NCBI RefSeq assembly: GCF_013035425.1
Contig: NZ_WQHX01000001.1
Location: 620,001 to 684,000 of the forward strand
Direction: 5' to 3'
DNA length: 64,000 nucleotides
Source: Ruegeria arenilitoris
GTDB lineage: Bacteria > Pseudomonadota > Alphaproteobacteria > Rhodobacterales > Rhodobacteraceae
Part shown: one piece after another, positions 27,517-36,866 of the stretch
Layout of the letters: the number at the start of each line of letters is the position of its first letter
Numbering within the stretch: the first letter of the stretch is position 1
Notes under the pieces: model-generated
Told to the model about the DNA's origin: nothing
Seen by the model: the letters and a program-made list of their open reading frames with translations, nothing else
Databases searched by the model: none
Program-made: the position numbers and the translations under genes

Positions 27517-27939
27517 TTTGAAATCTCCAGGGTCTCTCCAAGGGCCCGTTCCGTTCTAGGTACATCGCCAATTTGAACTGAACACAAGAACATTTTGACG
27601 ACCAACGCCGAGCAGACAAAAAACTCTTAGAACGAGTTCGCTTCAAGGTGCGATGAGATTGGGGAAGGGGAACTTCTATTGTCGGAAACGTTGGACAAAC
27701 CTCTCACTCTTTGTTGGGCTCAGAGGTGATTATTAGGCCATACCGAGGGATATTTCGCCGCTTCGTCTGAAGCAACGACAACTGTAACCGGCTGCACATA
27801 CGATTAATTGGGGTATTGGTTTTGGCTGCATTGCACGACAGCTTTGGGGAAAACGTGTCGCATAACCTACGGCGGTTCAAAGAGTCTTGTCAGTAGAACT
27901 TTGCTTGAGCAGAGCAGGTCGATTGCATAGCGTTTAGGA
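27517..27939. other. Non-coding stretch between aspT and the dead IS6 element
   Basis: I find no gene here. The first part must contain the aspT promoter and its ribosome site. The rest is the left flank of the IS6-family remnant; I looked for a typical IS6 terminal inverted repeat and did not find one, so the left end of the element cannot be placed. Confidence 0.4.
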
Positions 27940-28647
27940 ATGACCAAACCTTCCTCCTTCAAGTACTTCAAAACTAGCCCATAGATCATCCGCCTGTCGG
28001 TGATGCTGTACATCCGATTTCCGCTGTCGCTGCAGAATGTCGAAGATCTGTTGCACGAACGCGGGATCGATGTCAGCCATGAAACTGTTCGCTATTGGTA
28101 GAACAGGTTCGGCCCAATGTTTGCTTCTGAGATTAGACGCAAACGGGTCCAGCAACTTCGAGCCTTCTCAAAATGGAAATGGCATGTGGACGAGGTCTTT
28201 GTGAGGGTGAATGGCCAGCGACACTATCTGTGGCGGGACGTAGATCATGAGTGCGAAGTACTCGAAGCCGTTGTCAAAAAGCGCCGAAACAAAGCTGCAG
28301 CATTGAAATTCCTCAGGAAATTGATGAAGCGCCGTGGCTGTGCGGAAGAGATCGTGACGGATCGCTTCGCTTCCTACAAGGCTGCACTTAGAGAAATGGG
28401 ATCGCTCGAAAAACAAAGGACCGGCAGGTGGCTCAACAATCGCGTAGAGAACTCGCACCTGCCATTCCGACGACGAGAACGCGCCATGCTGCGGTTCAGG
28501 CGAATACGAAGTTTACAGAAATTCGCCTCCGTCCATTCTTCCGTATACAACCACTTCAATCAGGAAAGATCGCTCGCAAGCAGAGATACCTTCAAGCTGA
28601 CACGCACCGCTGCTCTTGCCGAGTGGCGCGAACTTGGCGCGGGATAA
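27940..28647 (+). pseudogene. IS6-family transposase with two in-frame TAG codons
   Basis: From ATG 27940 one frame reads through to TAA at 28647 with only two interruptions, TAG at 27982-27984 and TAG at 28099-28101. The first replaces a Glu-type codon (family pattern SPEIIRL) and the second one of the two Trp codons of RYWWNRFGP. The rest is well preserved: the zinc-finger-less N-terminal PSSFKYFKTSP, the DDE core with WHVDEVFVRV, EIVTDRFASY and the NNRVENSH region, and an EWREL end. The intact protein would have 235 residues. The element is therefore an inactivated IS6/IS240-like copy. Confidence 0.88.
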
Positions 28648-28701
28648 AGGACAGCGTCACTGGCCTAACAGAGACGAGTTCGAATTCGTCTGACAGCACC
28701 G

Positions 28702-28824
28702 CTCAAGGACCTGCCCTATGGAATGGTCTGGCAGGAATTCTGCGAAAGGCACGACGCCCCTTGCGGCCTTGCCCTCACGGGCTCGCTGGAGACCTACCAG
28801 GCGAGTGTGAGCGGACGCGGATAG
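28702..28824 (+). pseudogene. C-terminal remnant of an L-rhamnose isomerase gene
   Basis: This 40-codon open stretch reads LKDLPYGMVWQEFCERHDAP and onwards to TAG at 28822. That matches the LKDLPYGAVWD-YCE---VP C-terminal signature of the RhaI-type L-rhamnose isomerase family. No start and no upstream barrel are present, so only the tail of the gene survives, directly behind the dead transposase. The identification rests on recall of the family pattern. Confidence 0.5.
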
Positions 28825-28856
28825 GTCGTCTGGGCCCAAGGGCGGCATTGTCCGCA

Positions 28857-28905
28857 AATCAGTCGTTCACAGCGAACGACCGCTCTGAGCCCAAAACAGA
28901 CATTT
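28857..28905. repeat. Dispersed palindromic repeat, copy B
   Basis: TTGTCCGCAAATCAGTCGTTC is followed by a five-base loop and GAACGACCGCTCTGAGCCC, then AAAACAGACATT. The inner arms AGTCGTTC/GAACGACC pair. The core matches the copies at 23825, 44500, 52010, 55971, 60157 and 62394. Confidence 0.6.
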
Positions 28906-28944
28906 AAAAATCCCTACTACCAAATAGAGCTCCAACCGCGATAA

Positions 28945-29130
28945 CTATGAATTATCTTTGTTTAGGCCGCCCAAAAAGCGTGAGAGGTTTTTTCGAAAAT
29001 CCTCTCGATATAGGTCTACATCATCAAATTTTGGAGTAATAACTGCCAATTCCGCATTAGGGATCATTTTTGAAAGCGATGACGCATGTGGTAAGCAGTA
29101 TTGCCGGAAATGCAGGGCGCATATTGTCAA
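28945..29130 (-). pseudogene. C-terminal remnant of an alpha/beta hydrolase
   Basis: A 61-codon frame starts at a TTG that overlaps the BKACE stop. It reads PHASSLSKMIPNAELAVITP and ends with FRKNLSRFLGG before TAG. This looks like the last strand and helix of an alpha/beta hydrolase (H-P--S--LA--IPNAEL pattern), with the catalytic core missing. It is most likely the truncated last gene of the BKACE operon, cut off at the scar zone. A short functional protein is less likely. Confidence 0.4.
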
Positions 29131-30059
29131 AATGCGACGCGATCTCCACCCTTCAAATCCAAGATTTCTCGTGCTTCGTCCGGGCTGGCAACCTGGGACC
29201 CCAACTCCTCGACTATTCGCCGGATTTTTCCCACTTGCTGCGCGTTCGACACGGCCAATTCACCCCGTTTAATAAAAAGACTGTCCTCCAAACCAACACG
29301 AACATTGCCACCCATTTGGCTGGCGGTTGTCGCCATTGGAATCTGTGCGGCGCCAGCCGCCAAAATCGACCAGCGGTAACTGTCCCCAAAGAGCTTGTCC
29401 GCCGTCTTTTTCATAAAGACAAGGTTATCAATATCCGCGCCTATTCCGCCTAGAATGCCCATTACGAATTGGATAAACACAGGCGTTTTGAACAACCCAA
29501 TATCCATGCAGAACTTCAAGTTATACAGGTGACCCACGTCGTAACATTCATGCTCGAATTTGATGTCATGTGGTGCAAGCGACTTTGCTGCTTCTTCAAT
29601 ATCGCGAAATGTATTGCGAAAGATATTGCCGTCCGAGTTCGAAACGTAATCCTTCTCCCAGTCGTATTTCCAATCGGCGTAGCGCTTGGCGAGTGGGTGA
29701 AATGAAAAGTTCATCGAACCCATATTCATCGAACACATCTCGGCGCTGAAAGTAGCCGCTGGCTTAATTCTATCCTGGATTGAAAGCGTTAATGAACCAC
29801 CCGTAGAGATGTTCACGACCGCATCAGTAGCCTGCTTGATCCGAGATAAGAATGGAGAGAAGTCGTCCGGGTCGACCGATGGAGAACCATCTTTCGGATT
29901 CCTGGCGTGCAAGTGCAATATCGAAGCCCCTGCCTGTGACGCCTCTATCGCTTCTCGCGCGATGTCGTCGTAGGTGTAAGGCAGCGCGTCGGACATTGTC
30001 GGTGTATGGATCGCGCCGGTGATGGCGCACGTGATTATGGTCTTTTGCTGGCGCGACAT
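29127..30059 (-). CDS. BKACE-family beta-keto acid cleavage enzyme
   Basis: This 310-residue TIM-barrel enzyme of the DUF849/BKACE family condenses a beta-keto acid with acetyl-CoA and cleaves it to acetoacetate and a new CoA ester. The zinc-binding HLHAR motif is at about residues 48-52, with the ITCAITGAIHTP start, NISTGGS, and FEHECYDVGHLYN further on. It is the last complete gene of the minus-strand cluster that begins at 37705. The family has many substrates (3-keto-5-aminohexanoate, dehydrocarnitine and others), and the specificity cannot be fixed here. Confidence 0.88.
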   Translation of the reverse strand: MSRQQKTIITCAITGAIHTPTMSDALPYTYDDIAREAIEASQAGASILHLHARNPKDGSPSVDPDDFSPFLSRIKQATDAVVNISTGGSLTLSIQDRIKPAATFSAEMCSMNMGSMNFSFHPLAKRYADWKYDWEKDYVSNSDGNIFRNTFRDIEEAAKSLAPHDIKFEHECYDVGHLYNLKFCMDIGLFKTPVFIQFVMGILGGIGADIDNLVFMKKTADKLFGDSYRWSILAAGAAQIPMATTASQMGGNVRVGLEDSLFIKRGELAVSNAQQVGKIRRIVEELGSQVASPDEAREILDLKGGDRVAF

Positions 30060-30061
30060 CG

Positions 30062-31078
30062 CTAAGATCCTTCTTCGTCTTTTGGGAACCTGACCCGATA
30101 GCTGAGTGGAAAAAGCTCAAGGTCGAAACGGTCTCGGACTAATCCCCACAAACCCTTGGGCGCCTTCAACATGACTACAATGGCCACCAAACCCAGCACC
30201 ATCAGGTAAAATGTTCCGAAGTCCGCCAGAGTCTCACGCAGCGCGAAAAATACCAGCGTACCAATGATTGGGCCTTCCAGAGTCCCAATTCCGCCAATCA
30301 CGACGATGAATATTACGAAGGCGGTCCAATCGTTGACGCTGAACGCGGCGTCTGGAGAAATGCGAAGCTTTTGTAAGAAGATGAGTCCGCCAATTATTGC
30401 TGTGAATGCTGAGGCGATAACATAAACTTCCAGCTTGGTGCGCCATATATCAATGCCGAGGCCTGATGCAGCAACTTCACTGTCCCGAATTGCCGTTAAC
30501 GCAAGACCGCGGCGAGATCGAAGGAAAAAATACACGGCCAACAAGACAATGACCGCCGCACCAAGTGCGAGCCAGTAAGAGTTTGCTTCGCGAGTTGCTT
30601 TCTTGGCCCCAATTTCTTTGACAATCGCTACTGGCAGCGACGATCCTGAACCGCCCCCGAGAGACTGAATTTGCGCGAATGAAAGCCGGAAAACTTCGGC
30701 CACGACCCAGGTGCCGATGGCGAAATAGGCGCCTTTCAGACGGAATATCAGGGTTGCGATCGGGATGGACAAAGCAGCGGCCAAGAAGCCACCGACAATA
30801 ATGGCCGGCACCGGATGAAGTCCGCCGAATATCGTTAGCGCAAACAGCATATAACCGCCAAAACCGACGAAAGCCTGTTGGCCAACGCTAACAAGGCCCG
30901 CGTAACCAGCCATCAAGTTCCAAATACACGCCAACGCAAGGTAGAGGAAAATTTCGGACATGAGCCGCATGTCCGCGCGGCCTGCCCAATAAGGACCAAG
31001 CGCAAGGACGACGAGGACGACCAAACCGATGAAAAGTGCCGCTCGGGAAGCCGGGGTCGCTCGAGTTACTGAAGGCAT
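30062..31078 (-). CDS. livM: LivM-type branched-chain ABC permease
   Basis: This 338-residue inner-membrane permease has about nine to ten helices and the LivM hallmark near the N-terminus (CIWNLMAGYAGLVSVGQQAF), plus the coupling region with TAIRDSEVAASGLGID. ATG 31078 gives the expected N-terminus; the longer upstream frame lies inside livH. It starts two bases after livH. With LivH, LivF, LivG and the binding protein it forms a HAAT-type importer. Many such systems import aromatic or amide compounds instead of leucine. Confidence 0.9.
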   Translation of the reverse strand: MPSVTRATPASRAALFIGLVVLVVLALGPYWAGRADMRLMSEIFLYLALACIWNLMAGYAGLVSVGQQAFVGFGGYMLFALTIFGGLHPVPAIIVGGFLAAALSIPIATLIFRLKGAYFAIGTWVVAEVFRLSFAQIQSLGGGSGSSLPVAIVKEIGAKKATREANSYWLALGAAVIVLLAVYFFLRSRRGLALTAIRDSEVAASGLGIDIWRTKLEVYVIASAFTAIIGGLIFLQKLRISPDAAFSVNDWTAFVIFIVVIGGIGTLEGPIIGTLVFFALRETLADFGTFYLMVLGLVAIVVMLKAPKGLWGLVRDRFDLELFPLSYRVRFPKDEEGS

Positions 31079-31080
31079 GC

Positions 31081-31947
31081 TCAATGTTCTACCCTCGGGA
31101 AAAGCCCGTTGGGGCGCAGCGCCAAAACAACAAGAAACGCGATGTGCCCCGCGAGAAGCTGCCAACCGGGGTCTATCTTTGCGCCGATCGTTTGTGCCAC
31201 TCCTAAAATAACGCCGCCGGCCAACGTCCCCCAAAGATTTCCCAATCCGCCAATTATCACGGCTTCAAATCCAAATATGAGACGGCCAGCACCGATTGAC
31301 GGATCAAAACTCGTCCGCATACCGAGAAGGATTCCAGCAATTGCAACGACGCCAAGCGCCAAGGCCATAGCGAGCCCATAAACATGCGCCTTGTTCAGCC
31401 CCATTAATTGCGCGATGTCCTGATTGTCGGACACTGCGCGAAACCCGCGTCCAATCGCGGTTGCGTAAAAAACCCATTGCAACCCCGCTATCACGACAAT
31501 CGCTATTGCAAAGGTTACCAAAGGAAGAATGCCAATAGCTAGGCCGCCGACTGGGATCGAAGCCGTCTCGATCAACCCGCCGTTTAACTTTTGTGGGTCG
31601 GCTGTATATATCTCCAGCAGCGCATTTTGGATAATTACCGACAGACCGAAGGTCACCAAAAGTGGCGGTAGAATGTCGTCGCCGAGCGTTTGGTTGAGAA
31701 GCCCACGTTGAAGCACGTAGCCAAAACCTGCCATCAGCGGGATCACGATAAGAAGCGCCACAAATGGATGCACGCCCAGCATCACAATCGTTGTAAGACC
31801 CATATAAGCCGCTAGTATGATCAGATCACCGTGCGCAATATTTACCAGCCTCATAACGCCAAAGATCAAACTAAGCCCTGCTGCAAACAGCGCATAAAGA
31901 CCGCCAAGCAATATCCCTTGTACAATTGAATTAACCCATTCGATCAT
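31081..31947 (-). CDS. livH: LivH-type branched-chain ABC permease
   Basis: This 288-residue inner-membrane permease shows the LivH signature LLGGLYALFAAGLSLIFGVM near the N-terminus, GRGFRAVSDNQDIAQLMGLN as the coupling loop, and the C-terminal GGLGNLWGTLAGG. ATG 31947 overlaps the livF stop by four bases (ATGA). It is part of the importer that serves the catabolic operon at 29127-37705. Confidence 0.9.
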   Translation of the reverse strand: MIEWVNSIVQGILLGGLYALFAAGLSLIFGVMRLVNIAHGDLIILAAYMGLTTIVMLGVHPFVALLIVIPLMAGFGYVLQRGLLNQTLGDDILPPLLVTFGLSVIIQNALLEIYTADPQKLNGGLIETASIPVGGLAIGILPLVTFAIAIVVIAGLQWVFYATAIGRGFRAVSDNQDIAQLMGLNKAHVYGLAMALALGVVAIAGILLGMRTSFDPSIGAGRLIFGFEAVIIGGLGNLWGTLAGGVILGVAQTIGAKIDPGWQLLAGHIAFLVVLALRPNGLFPRVEH

Positions 31948-32654
31948 GCAGCAACTCCGAAGTAGGCAGCGGTTATGTCTTCCCGGCTGACCTCGCCAAC
32001 TTTGCCGGTCAAAGAAACCCGCCCCTCTTGCAGACAATAGACCCTGGAAGAAACCTCCAGCGCTTTGGATATGTCCTGCTCAACAATCATTGCGGTCATC
32101 CCTTCGCCAACGATGTTCGGCAGCGCCTCGTAGATGCCCTTGATTACAATTGGTGCCAGTCCCAAGCTGATCTCGTCGAACAGGATTAGTTCCGGGTTCG
32201 ACATCAGGGCACGTCCAATGGCCGCCATTTGCTGTTGACCGCCGGAAAGCGAAGTTGACGGCTGGTTGCGCCTATCCGACAGAACTGGAAATAACTCGTA
32301 AATCCTTTTCAAGCTCCATGGTCCGCTTCGCCCAACAGTACCGCCGAGGAGGAGGTTCTCCTCTACAGACAGTGATGGGAATAACTGCCTGCCTTCAGGG
32401 ACTAAAGCGATGCCCATATAAGCGACTTGATCAGCCCTTTTTGAACCGATCGAGGCACCTTTAAAAGCAATCTGTCCGGATTCGTTTCTCAACAGTCCGG
32501 AGATCGAGCGCATTAATGTCGATTTGCCGGCTCCATTCGCGCCAATAATAGCAATGACTTCGCCCAGCTCTAGTGACATGTCGATATCGTAGAGGGCTTG
32601 AAAGTCGTCGTAAAACGCGTCCAGCGAATTAATGGACAAAAGAGCGTCAGACAT
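31944..32654 (-). CDS. livF: LivF-type ABC ATPase
   Basis: This 236-residue ABC ATPase has Walker A GANGAGKST, signature LSGGQQQMAAIGRA and Walker B LILFDEISLGLAP, a set typical of LivF. It overlaps livG by eight bases and livH by four, which indicates strict translational coupling. It energises the HAAT importer from the cytoplasmic side. Confidence 0.92.
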   Translation of the reverse strand: MSDALLSINSLDAFYDDFQALYDIDMSLELGEVIAIIGANGAGKSTLMRSISGLLRNESGQIAFKGASIGSKRADQVAYMGIALVPEGRQLFPSLSVEENLLLGGTVGRSGPWSLKRIYELFPVLSDRRNQPSTSLSGGQQQMAAIGRALMSNPELILFDEISLGLAPIVIKGIYEALPNIVGEGMTAMIVEQDISKALEVSSRVYCLQEGRVSLTGKVGEVSREDITAAYFGVAA

Positions 32655-33408
32655 CTGGATCGACCCCGAGATAGATTTCTTTTACTTCAGCGCTCTCCAT
32701 GATCTTCTTGGGTTCGCCTTCAGATATTTTCTTACCGAAGTCGATAACGATGAGATGGTCGACCACCGCTAACAGAGCGTGAACAACGTGCTCAATCCAA
32801 ACAATCGTTGTACCGCTTTCATTTACTGCCTGAATTGTCTGGATCAGTTCGCCGCATTCGGCCTCTGTAAGCCCACCGGCAATCTCGTCCAACAAAAGCA
32901 GTTTTGGCTTTGCCGCCAGTGCCCGAGCCATCTCTAACCTTTTTCGCTCCAATAGCGTCAATGCACCTGCTCTGACGTTAGCTTTTGGTAGAAGCCCCGT
33001 CTGCTCAAGTACGCCAATAACGTGGTTTTCGGCATCGTGACCGCGCAAACTGGCACCTTCTGTGGCTGCTACAAGCGCATTCTCGAAAACGGTCATACCA
33101 ACAAACGGATGAGGAACTTGATAGCTGCGCGCAATGCCGAGTTTGCATCGTCCTGCTGCTCCTACGCTCGTGATCTCCTGCCCGTCGAAATGAATACTTC
33201 CAGCATCTGAACGAAGCACTCCAGTGATCAAATTGAAAAGTGAAGTCTTGCCTGCCCCGTTGGGTCCGAGGATGCCGATCGCGGCACCCTCGTTAACCTC
33301 AAAGCTAGTCTTATCGGCAACGACAATTGCGCCGAACGATTTGCTGAGACCGTCAACCTTTAGCAATGCAGACAACAGTCTTGCCCTATCCGAGGAGGAA
33401 GGTTTCAC
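32647..33408 (-). CDS. livG: LivG-type ABC ATPase
   Basis: This 253-residue ABC ATPase has Walker A GPNGAGKTS, the LivG-type signature segment LTLLERKRLEMARALA and Walker B LLLLDEIAGGL. The frame opens with GTG at 33408 inside the end of the binding-protein gene (23-base overlap). A TTG start about 12 to 15 codons further in is also possible, so the exact N-terminus is uncertain. It partners with LivF. Confidence 0.9.
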   Translation of the reverse strand: MKPSSSDRARLLSALLKVDGLSKSFGAIVVADKTSFEVNEGAAIGILGPNGAGKTSLFNLITGVLRSDAGSIHFDGQEITSVGAAGRCKLGIARSYQVPHPFVGMTVFENALVAATEGASLRGHDAENHVIGVLEQTGLLPKANVRAGALTLLERKRLEMARALAAKPKLLLLDEIAGGLTEAECGELIQTIQAVNESGTTIVWIEHVVHALLAVVDHLIVIDFGKKISEGEPKKIMESAEVKEIYLGVDPDV

Positions 33409-34654
33409 CGCCGGTCGGAATTTGCGGCGCGTGTTTGTTGTTGGTTATGACAAGCTCGAGACCATTGCCGTTGTCTTGCCATTGGCCACCGACGAGCGGC
33501 GTCTTTGAGACGTTAGGAACAGGGCCATTTGACCAATTCACATCACCAACAATCGTCGACAAATTGGTCGCTCGGATTGCAGCAACATTGGCTTCGGCAT
33601 CTTCGATGTCTTCCGACCGACGAACGACGTCTGCGATGACCTCTGACAAAGCGTGCTTGAACCCGATGGGTTGTGTCCACGGGCGCCCTGTTGCCGTTGT
33701 GTAACCGTTGGCCAGATCACCAGCGGATTGACCAGTAAGCGACGATGAAAATGGATGACTGGCTGACCACCAAACCTCTGTCGTCAATCCAACCCCGCGG
33801 GGACCCAATGACTCAACCACGGACGGGAACAGCAGCGCTTTGCCCACGGTCGCAATCTTTGGCTGGAAGCCCTGCTGTGCAGCTTGCGACCAGAATGTCC
33901 CAAAATCTGGCGGGATCATCACTCCAGTCAAAATCTCGCAACCAGCTTCTTTGAACGCGGCAATATAGTTAGAAAAATCGTCGTTCAGAGGTTGATATCT
34001 GCCGGGATCAGTCAGCTCAAAGCCTTGCGCGGCAAGCGGAGTCGGCAAGCCTAGTTCGGGGTGGCCCCAAGCGTTTCCATCGGAGTCGTTGGGGAAGAGT
34101 CCTCCAACTTTCTTCGGCACACCGCTATCGTTCCAGATGTTAGTGAAGTTCGCAATGACGTCTTCGAGACCCCAGAAGAAGTGATAGGTATACTGGAAAC
34201 CCTCGGCGGGATTGCCGTTGCGGCCAAAGAAATAAGGTTGCCAAGGCGCATCTGACGTGACGCAAGGTATTTCGTTGATTTCAGCTTGGTCAGCCACAGG
34301 ATTTGTTGTATCCGGCGTCCCGGCTGCCGTTATGAAATCGACTTCATCATCGAGGATCAACTGAGCGGCAACTTCTGCCGCTCGGTTCGGATTTGACTGA
34401 CTATCCTTTTTGATGATCTCAATCGCGTATGTTTTGCCATTGTTTTCAACACCTGCGAGCGCAGCCTGCAAGCCTTCAATGACATAGTCGTCGGGTTCGG
34501 CAAATCCGGCCAATGGACCTGTTGAAGGCGTCACGAAGCCGACTTTGATCGTCGGGTTTTGCGCATATGCTCGGGTTGCTGTCAGAATTCCCGGAGCGGC
34601 GACGGAAGCTGCCAGCCCACCCAGCACTTGGCGGCGGTTCGTTCTGAGTTTCAT
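33386..34654 (-). CDS. LivK-like periplasmic binding protein
   Basis: This 422-residue type I periplasmic binding protein has a twin-arginine-type leader (NRRQVLGGLAASVAAPG, cleavage after RAYA near residue 31) and the mature start IKVGFVTPSTGPLAGFAEPD. A strong GGGAGGAG site precedes the ATG. It is larger than amino-acid LivK proteins and resembles those that bind amides, urea or aromatic acids. It is 146 bp after the dehydrogenase gene and runs directly into livG. Its ligand is probably the substrate of the neighbouring enzymes. Confidence 0.88.
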   Translation of the reverse strand: MKLRTNRRQVLGGLAASVAAPGILTATRAYAQNPTIKVGFVTPSTGPLAGFAEPDDYVIEGLQAALAGVENNGKTYAIEIIKKDSQSNPNRAAEVAAQLILDDEVDFITAAGTPDTTNPVADQAEINEIPCVTSDAPWQPYFFGRNGNPAEGFQYTYHFFWGLEDVIANFTNIWNDSGVPKKVGGLFPNDSDGNAWGHPELGLPTPLAAQGFELTDPGRYQPLNDDFSNYIAAFKEAGCEILTGVMIPPDFGTFWSQAAQQGFQPKIATVGKALLFPSVVESLGPRGVGLTTEVWWSASHPFSSSLTGQSAGDLANGYTTATGRPWTQPIGFKHALSEVIADVVRRSEDIEDAEANVAAIRATNLSTIVGDVNWSNGPVPNVSKTPLVGGQWQDNGNGLELVITNNKHAPQIPTGGETFLLG

Positions 34655-34800
34655 AGATCTCCTCCCTTCGAAATAGATTAGCTTCTAGCGTTGAAGCCAG
34701 TGTAGTCGTTGTGAGTTTTGCTAATATCTCAAAATGCTCCACTCACATAACATTGGGTTATACATTGGATTAACTTTCCAAAGCTGATTTGCGTTTGTCT

Positions 34801-35727
34801 TCATCGTGGCAGAATGCGCTCCAACTTTGCGAGATGCTCAGATACTCGCGCCTTTGTTGACTCCAGATCTTCTTTCGCCCATTCGCGAAATCCTCTGCCT
34901 GCCGCCATTCCTGTGCGACCCTTGTCTTGCAGTTCCTGCAGATAAGGTGACGGCTCCGGAGACGCCTCGAGGTCAAACAGCACTTGCCGATGTATATCCT
35001 GCGTCAGTTCAATTCCGACCAAGTCCGCGTTTTCAAGTGGCCCCAAGACAGCAAGTCTACGACCAAAACTTGCCTTCACGACGTTATCGACGCCTTCGGC
35101 TGAGCATATCCCGTTGGCGACCAGCGATATCGCCTCGCGCCACAATGCATGCTGGAGTCGGTTACCAATGAACCCGGGCACATCTTTTTCGACCATCACC
35201 GGGTCTTTTCCCGAAGCCTCCAACAAAGCGAACATCTTCTCAGCCACGTCGGAATTGGTTCGCTCTGTTTTCACGACTTCGACAAGGGGGATCATGTGCG
35301 GTGGGTTCCACCAGTGCGTGCCCAACGCTCGCTCTCTGCGCTTCAAGTGAGATGTGATTTTCGTGATCGGAATAACGGACGTATTTGATGCCAATATCGC
35401 GTCTGCAGGCGCGTGGCTCTCCACCTCTGAGAATATACTTCTCTTGAGATCAAGCTTCTCGGGTGCCGCTTCAATAACAAAATCCGCGCTAGTTACGGTA
35501 TTCTTGACATCGTCATGCAGTTTCAGGTTGGCAAGGGCGGAATCAACTTCAGCGTCGTGCGCGCCGAGCAGCCTCATACTGTTTGCGACGCGGTTTGGCG
35601 TGTCTGCAAGGGTGGGGCCGTCCGGGTCGTATATCGACACCCTGTGCCCGACGCGCACGAACGTCAGAGCAATCCCATGCCCCATAAGGCCCGCACCGAT
35701 AACCGATATGTTCAAACTTTCGACCAT
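34801..35727 (-). CDS. 3-hydroxyacyl-CoA dehydrogenase-family enzyme
   Basis: This 308-residue NAD-dependent dehydrogenase has an N-terminal Rossmann domain (VIGAGLMGHGIALTF at about residues 9-23; LASNTSVIPI; GTHWWNPPHMIPLVEVV at about 135-152) and a C-terminal helical domain with VPGFIGNRLQHAL. The single-domain size and the HWWNPPH motif are closer to beta-hydroxy-acid or carnitine dehydrogenase-like members than to the fatty-acid enzyme. With a BKACE gene in the same operon, oxidation of a 3-hydroxy acid to a beta-keto acid is the likely role. It is three bases from the SDR gene. Confidence 0.82.
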   Translation of the reverse strand: MVESLNISVIGAGLMGHGIALTFVRVGHRVSIYDPDGPTLADTPNRVANSMRLLGAHDAEVDSALANLKLHDDVKNTVTSADFVIEAAPEKLDLKRSIFSEVESHAPADAILASNTSVIPITKITSHLKRRERALGTHWWNPPHMIPLVEVVKTERTNSDVAEKMFALLEASGKDPVMVEKDVPGFIGNRLQHALWREAISLVANGICSAEGVDNVVKASFGRRLAVLGPLENADLVGIELTQDIHRQVLFDLEASPEPSPYLQELQDKGRTGMAAGRGFREWAKEDLESTKARVSEHLAKLERILPR

Positions 35728-35730
35728 CCG

Positions 35731-36516
35731 TTAGCCCGCAGTGTATCCGCCGTCGGCGTAAAGGATATGTCCAGTATAGAAATCCGACGCGCGCGACGCC
35801 AAGAAAAGCAAAGGTCCGGCGAGATCTTCCGGTTCACCCAATCGGCCCTTCGGCACGCGAGTTAGAAATCCGGTTCGGACAGTCTCGGCCTCCGCGGTAT
35901 CTTCGAACATCCAGGCCGTTAGTGGAGAACGGAATACAGTCGGCGCGATTGCGTTGACAGTGATACCGGTTGGGCCAAGCTCACATCCCAGAGCTTTGGT
36001 AATGCCGTCAACAGCTGCTTTTGATGCACAGTATGCCGTGTAACCCGCTGGGTGGCCAAGCAGACCTCTAGCCGAGGACATCAGGACGACTTTTCCGCCG
36101 TCACCTTGCGACTTCATTTGACGAATCGCCGCGCGAGACATCATCCAGCTTTGGGTGACATTCGCATTCATTACGGCTTCGAACGTAGCGGGTTCCATAT
36201 CGTCGATCTTGGCGACTTTGTTCATTCCTGATGCAACAACAAGAATGTCCAGCCTTCCAAATGCATCGACCGTTTTGGCGACCAAATCGTTACAGGCCTG
36301 TTCGCTGTCCGGGCGACCCGTAATCTGAATTGTCTCCGTATTGCATCGACCGGCCACTTCACTGACGGCCTTGGAATTGCCCCCAGCAAGGGCAACCTTG
36401 CAGCCTGCAGCTGCAAGGCTTTCGGCCGCGACAGTGCCAAACGCACCTGAAGCGCCGGTGATTAATGCGACTTTCCCCTTCACATCAAACAACGAAATTG
36501 GGTCCGACAGGCTCAT
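35731..36516 (-). CDS. Short-chain dehydrogenase/reductase (SDR)
   Basis: This 261-residue classical SDR has the cofactor motif TGASGAFG (near residue 19), a SSARG catalytic-serine segment and the YCASK catalytic Tyr and Lys, ending with the YADGGYTAG tail. ATG 36516 overlaps the cupin stop by four bases, so an upstream in-frame ATG at 36564 is not preferred. It is part of the operon from 37705. The substrate is unknown. Confidence 0.87.
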   Translation of the reverse strand: MSLSDPISLFDVKGKVALITGASGAFGTVAAESLAAAGCKVALAGGNSKAVSEVAGRCNTETIQITGRPDSEQACNDLVAKTVDAFGRLDILVVASGMNKVAKIDDMEPATFEAVMNANVTQSWMMSRAAIRQMKSQGDGGKVVLMSSARGLLGHPAGYTAYCASKAAVDGITKALGCELGPTGITVNAIAPTVFRSPLTAWMFEDTAEAETVRTGFLTRVPKGRLGEPEDLAGPLLFLASRASDFYTGHILYADGGYTAG

Positions 36517-36866
36517 TTGGGACGACCTCCTTCCGGGTAAGGAATGACAACGAGCATTTTGCAAACGTGGTTCGATTTATTCTCGATGCGCCGCACTTGG
36601 TCCGGGGGAACAGTGCAACTGTCCATTGGGCCAATGACTGCGGTTTGACCATCCCATTCTATAGTCATTTCACCCTCAAGAACTACGTACACCTTCTCAA
36701 ATGGTGTGGAATCCGGTCCCGCCCCGCCTCCGGGAAGGAATTGAGAGAAACCAACCCATTGGTTTTCTGGCCCACCTTCTTCGAATCCTTGTAGCCGGAG
36801 ACCGGTGACTCCCCAATGATTGGGCGCCTCGTAAACTTCTGCTTCATTAAAACGCTTGATCAGCAT
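36513..36866 (-). CDS. Cupin-domain protein
   Basis: This 117-residue single-domain cupin contains EKVYVVLEGEMTIEWDGQ (motif 1 without the usual His pair) and a weak motif 2 around SCTVPPDQVRRIENKSN. The missing histidines mean that metal binding is doubtful. Its start overlaps the cyclase stop by one base (TGATG) and its stop overlaps the SDR start. It could be a small isomerase or an effector-binding protein; nothing in the sequence decides. Confidence 0.8.
   Translation of the reverse strand: MLIKRFNEAEVYEAPNHWGVTGLRLQGFEEGGPENQWVGFSQFLPGGGAGPDSTPFEKVYVVLEGEMTIEWDGQTAVIGPMDSCTVPPDQVRRIENKSNHVCKMLVVIPYPEGGRPK

Noticed and set aside
27800-28720. Terminal inverted repeats of the IS6-family copy
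   Set aside because: I looked on both sides of the transposase remnant and found no matching pair of ends, so only the gene remnant is annotated.
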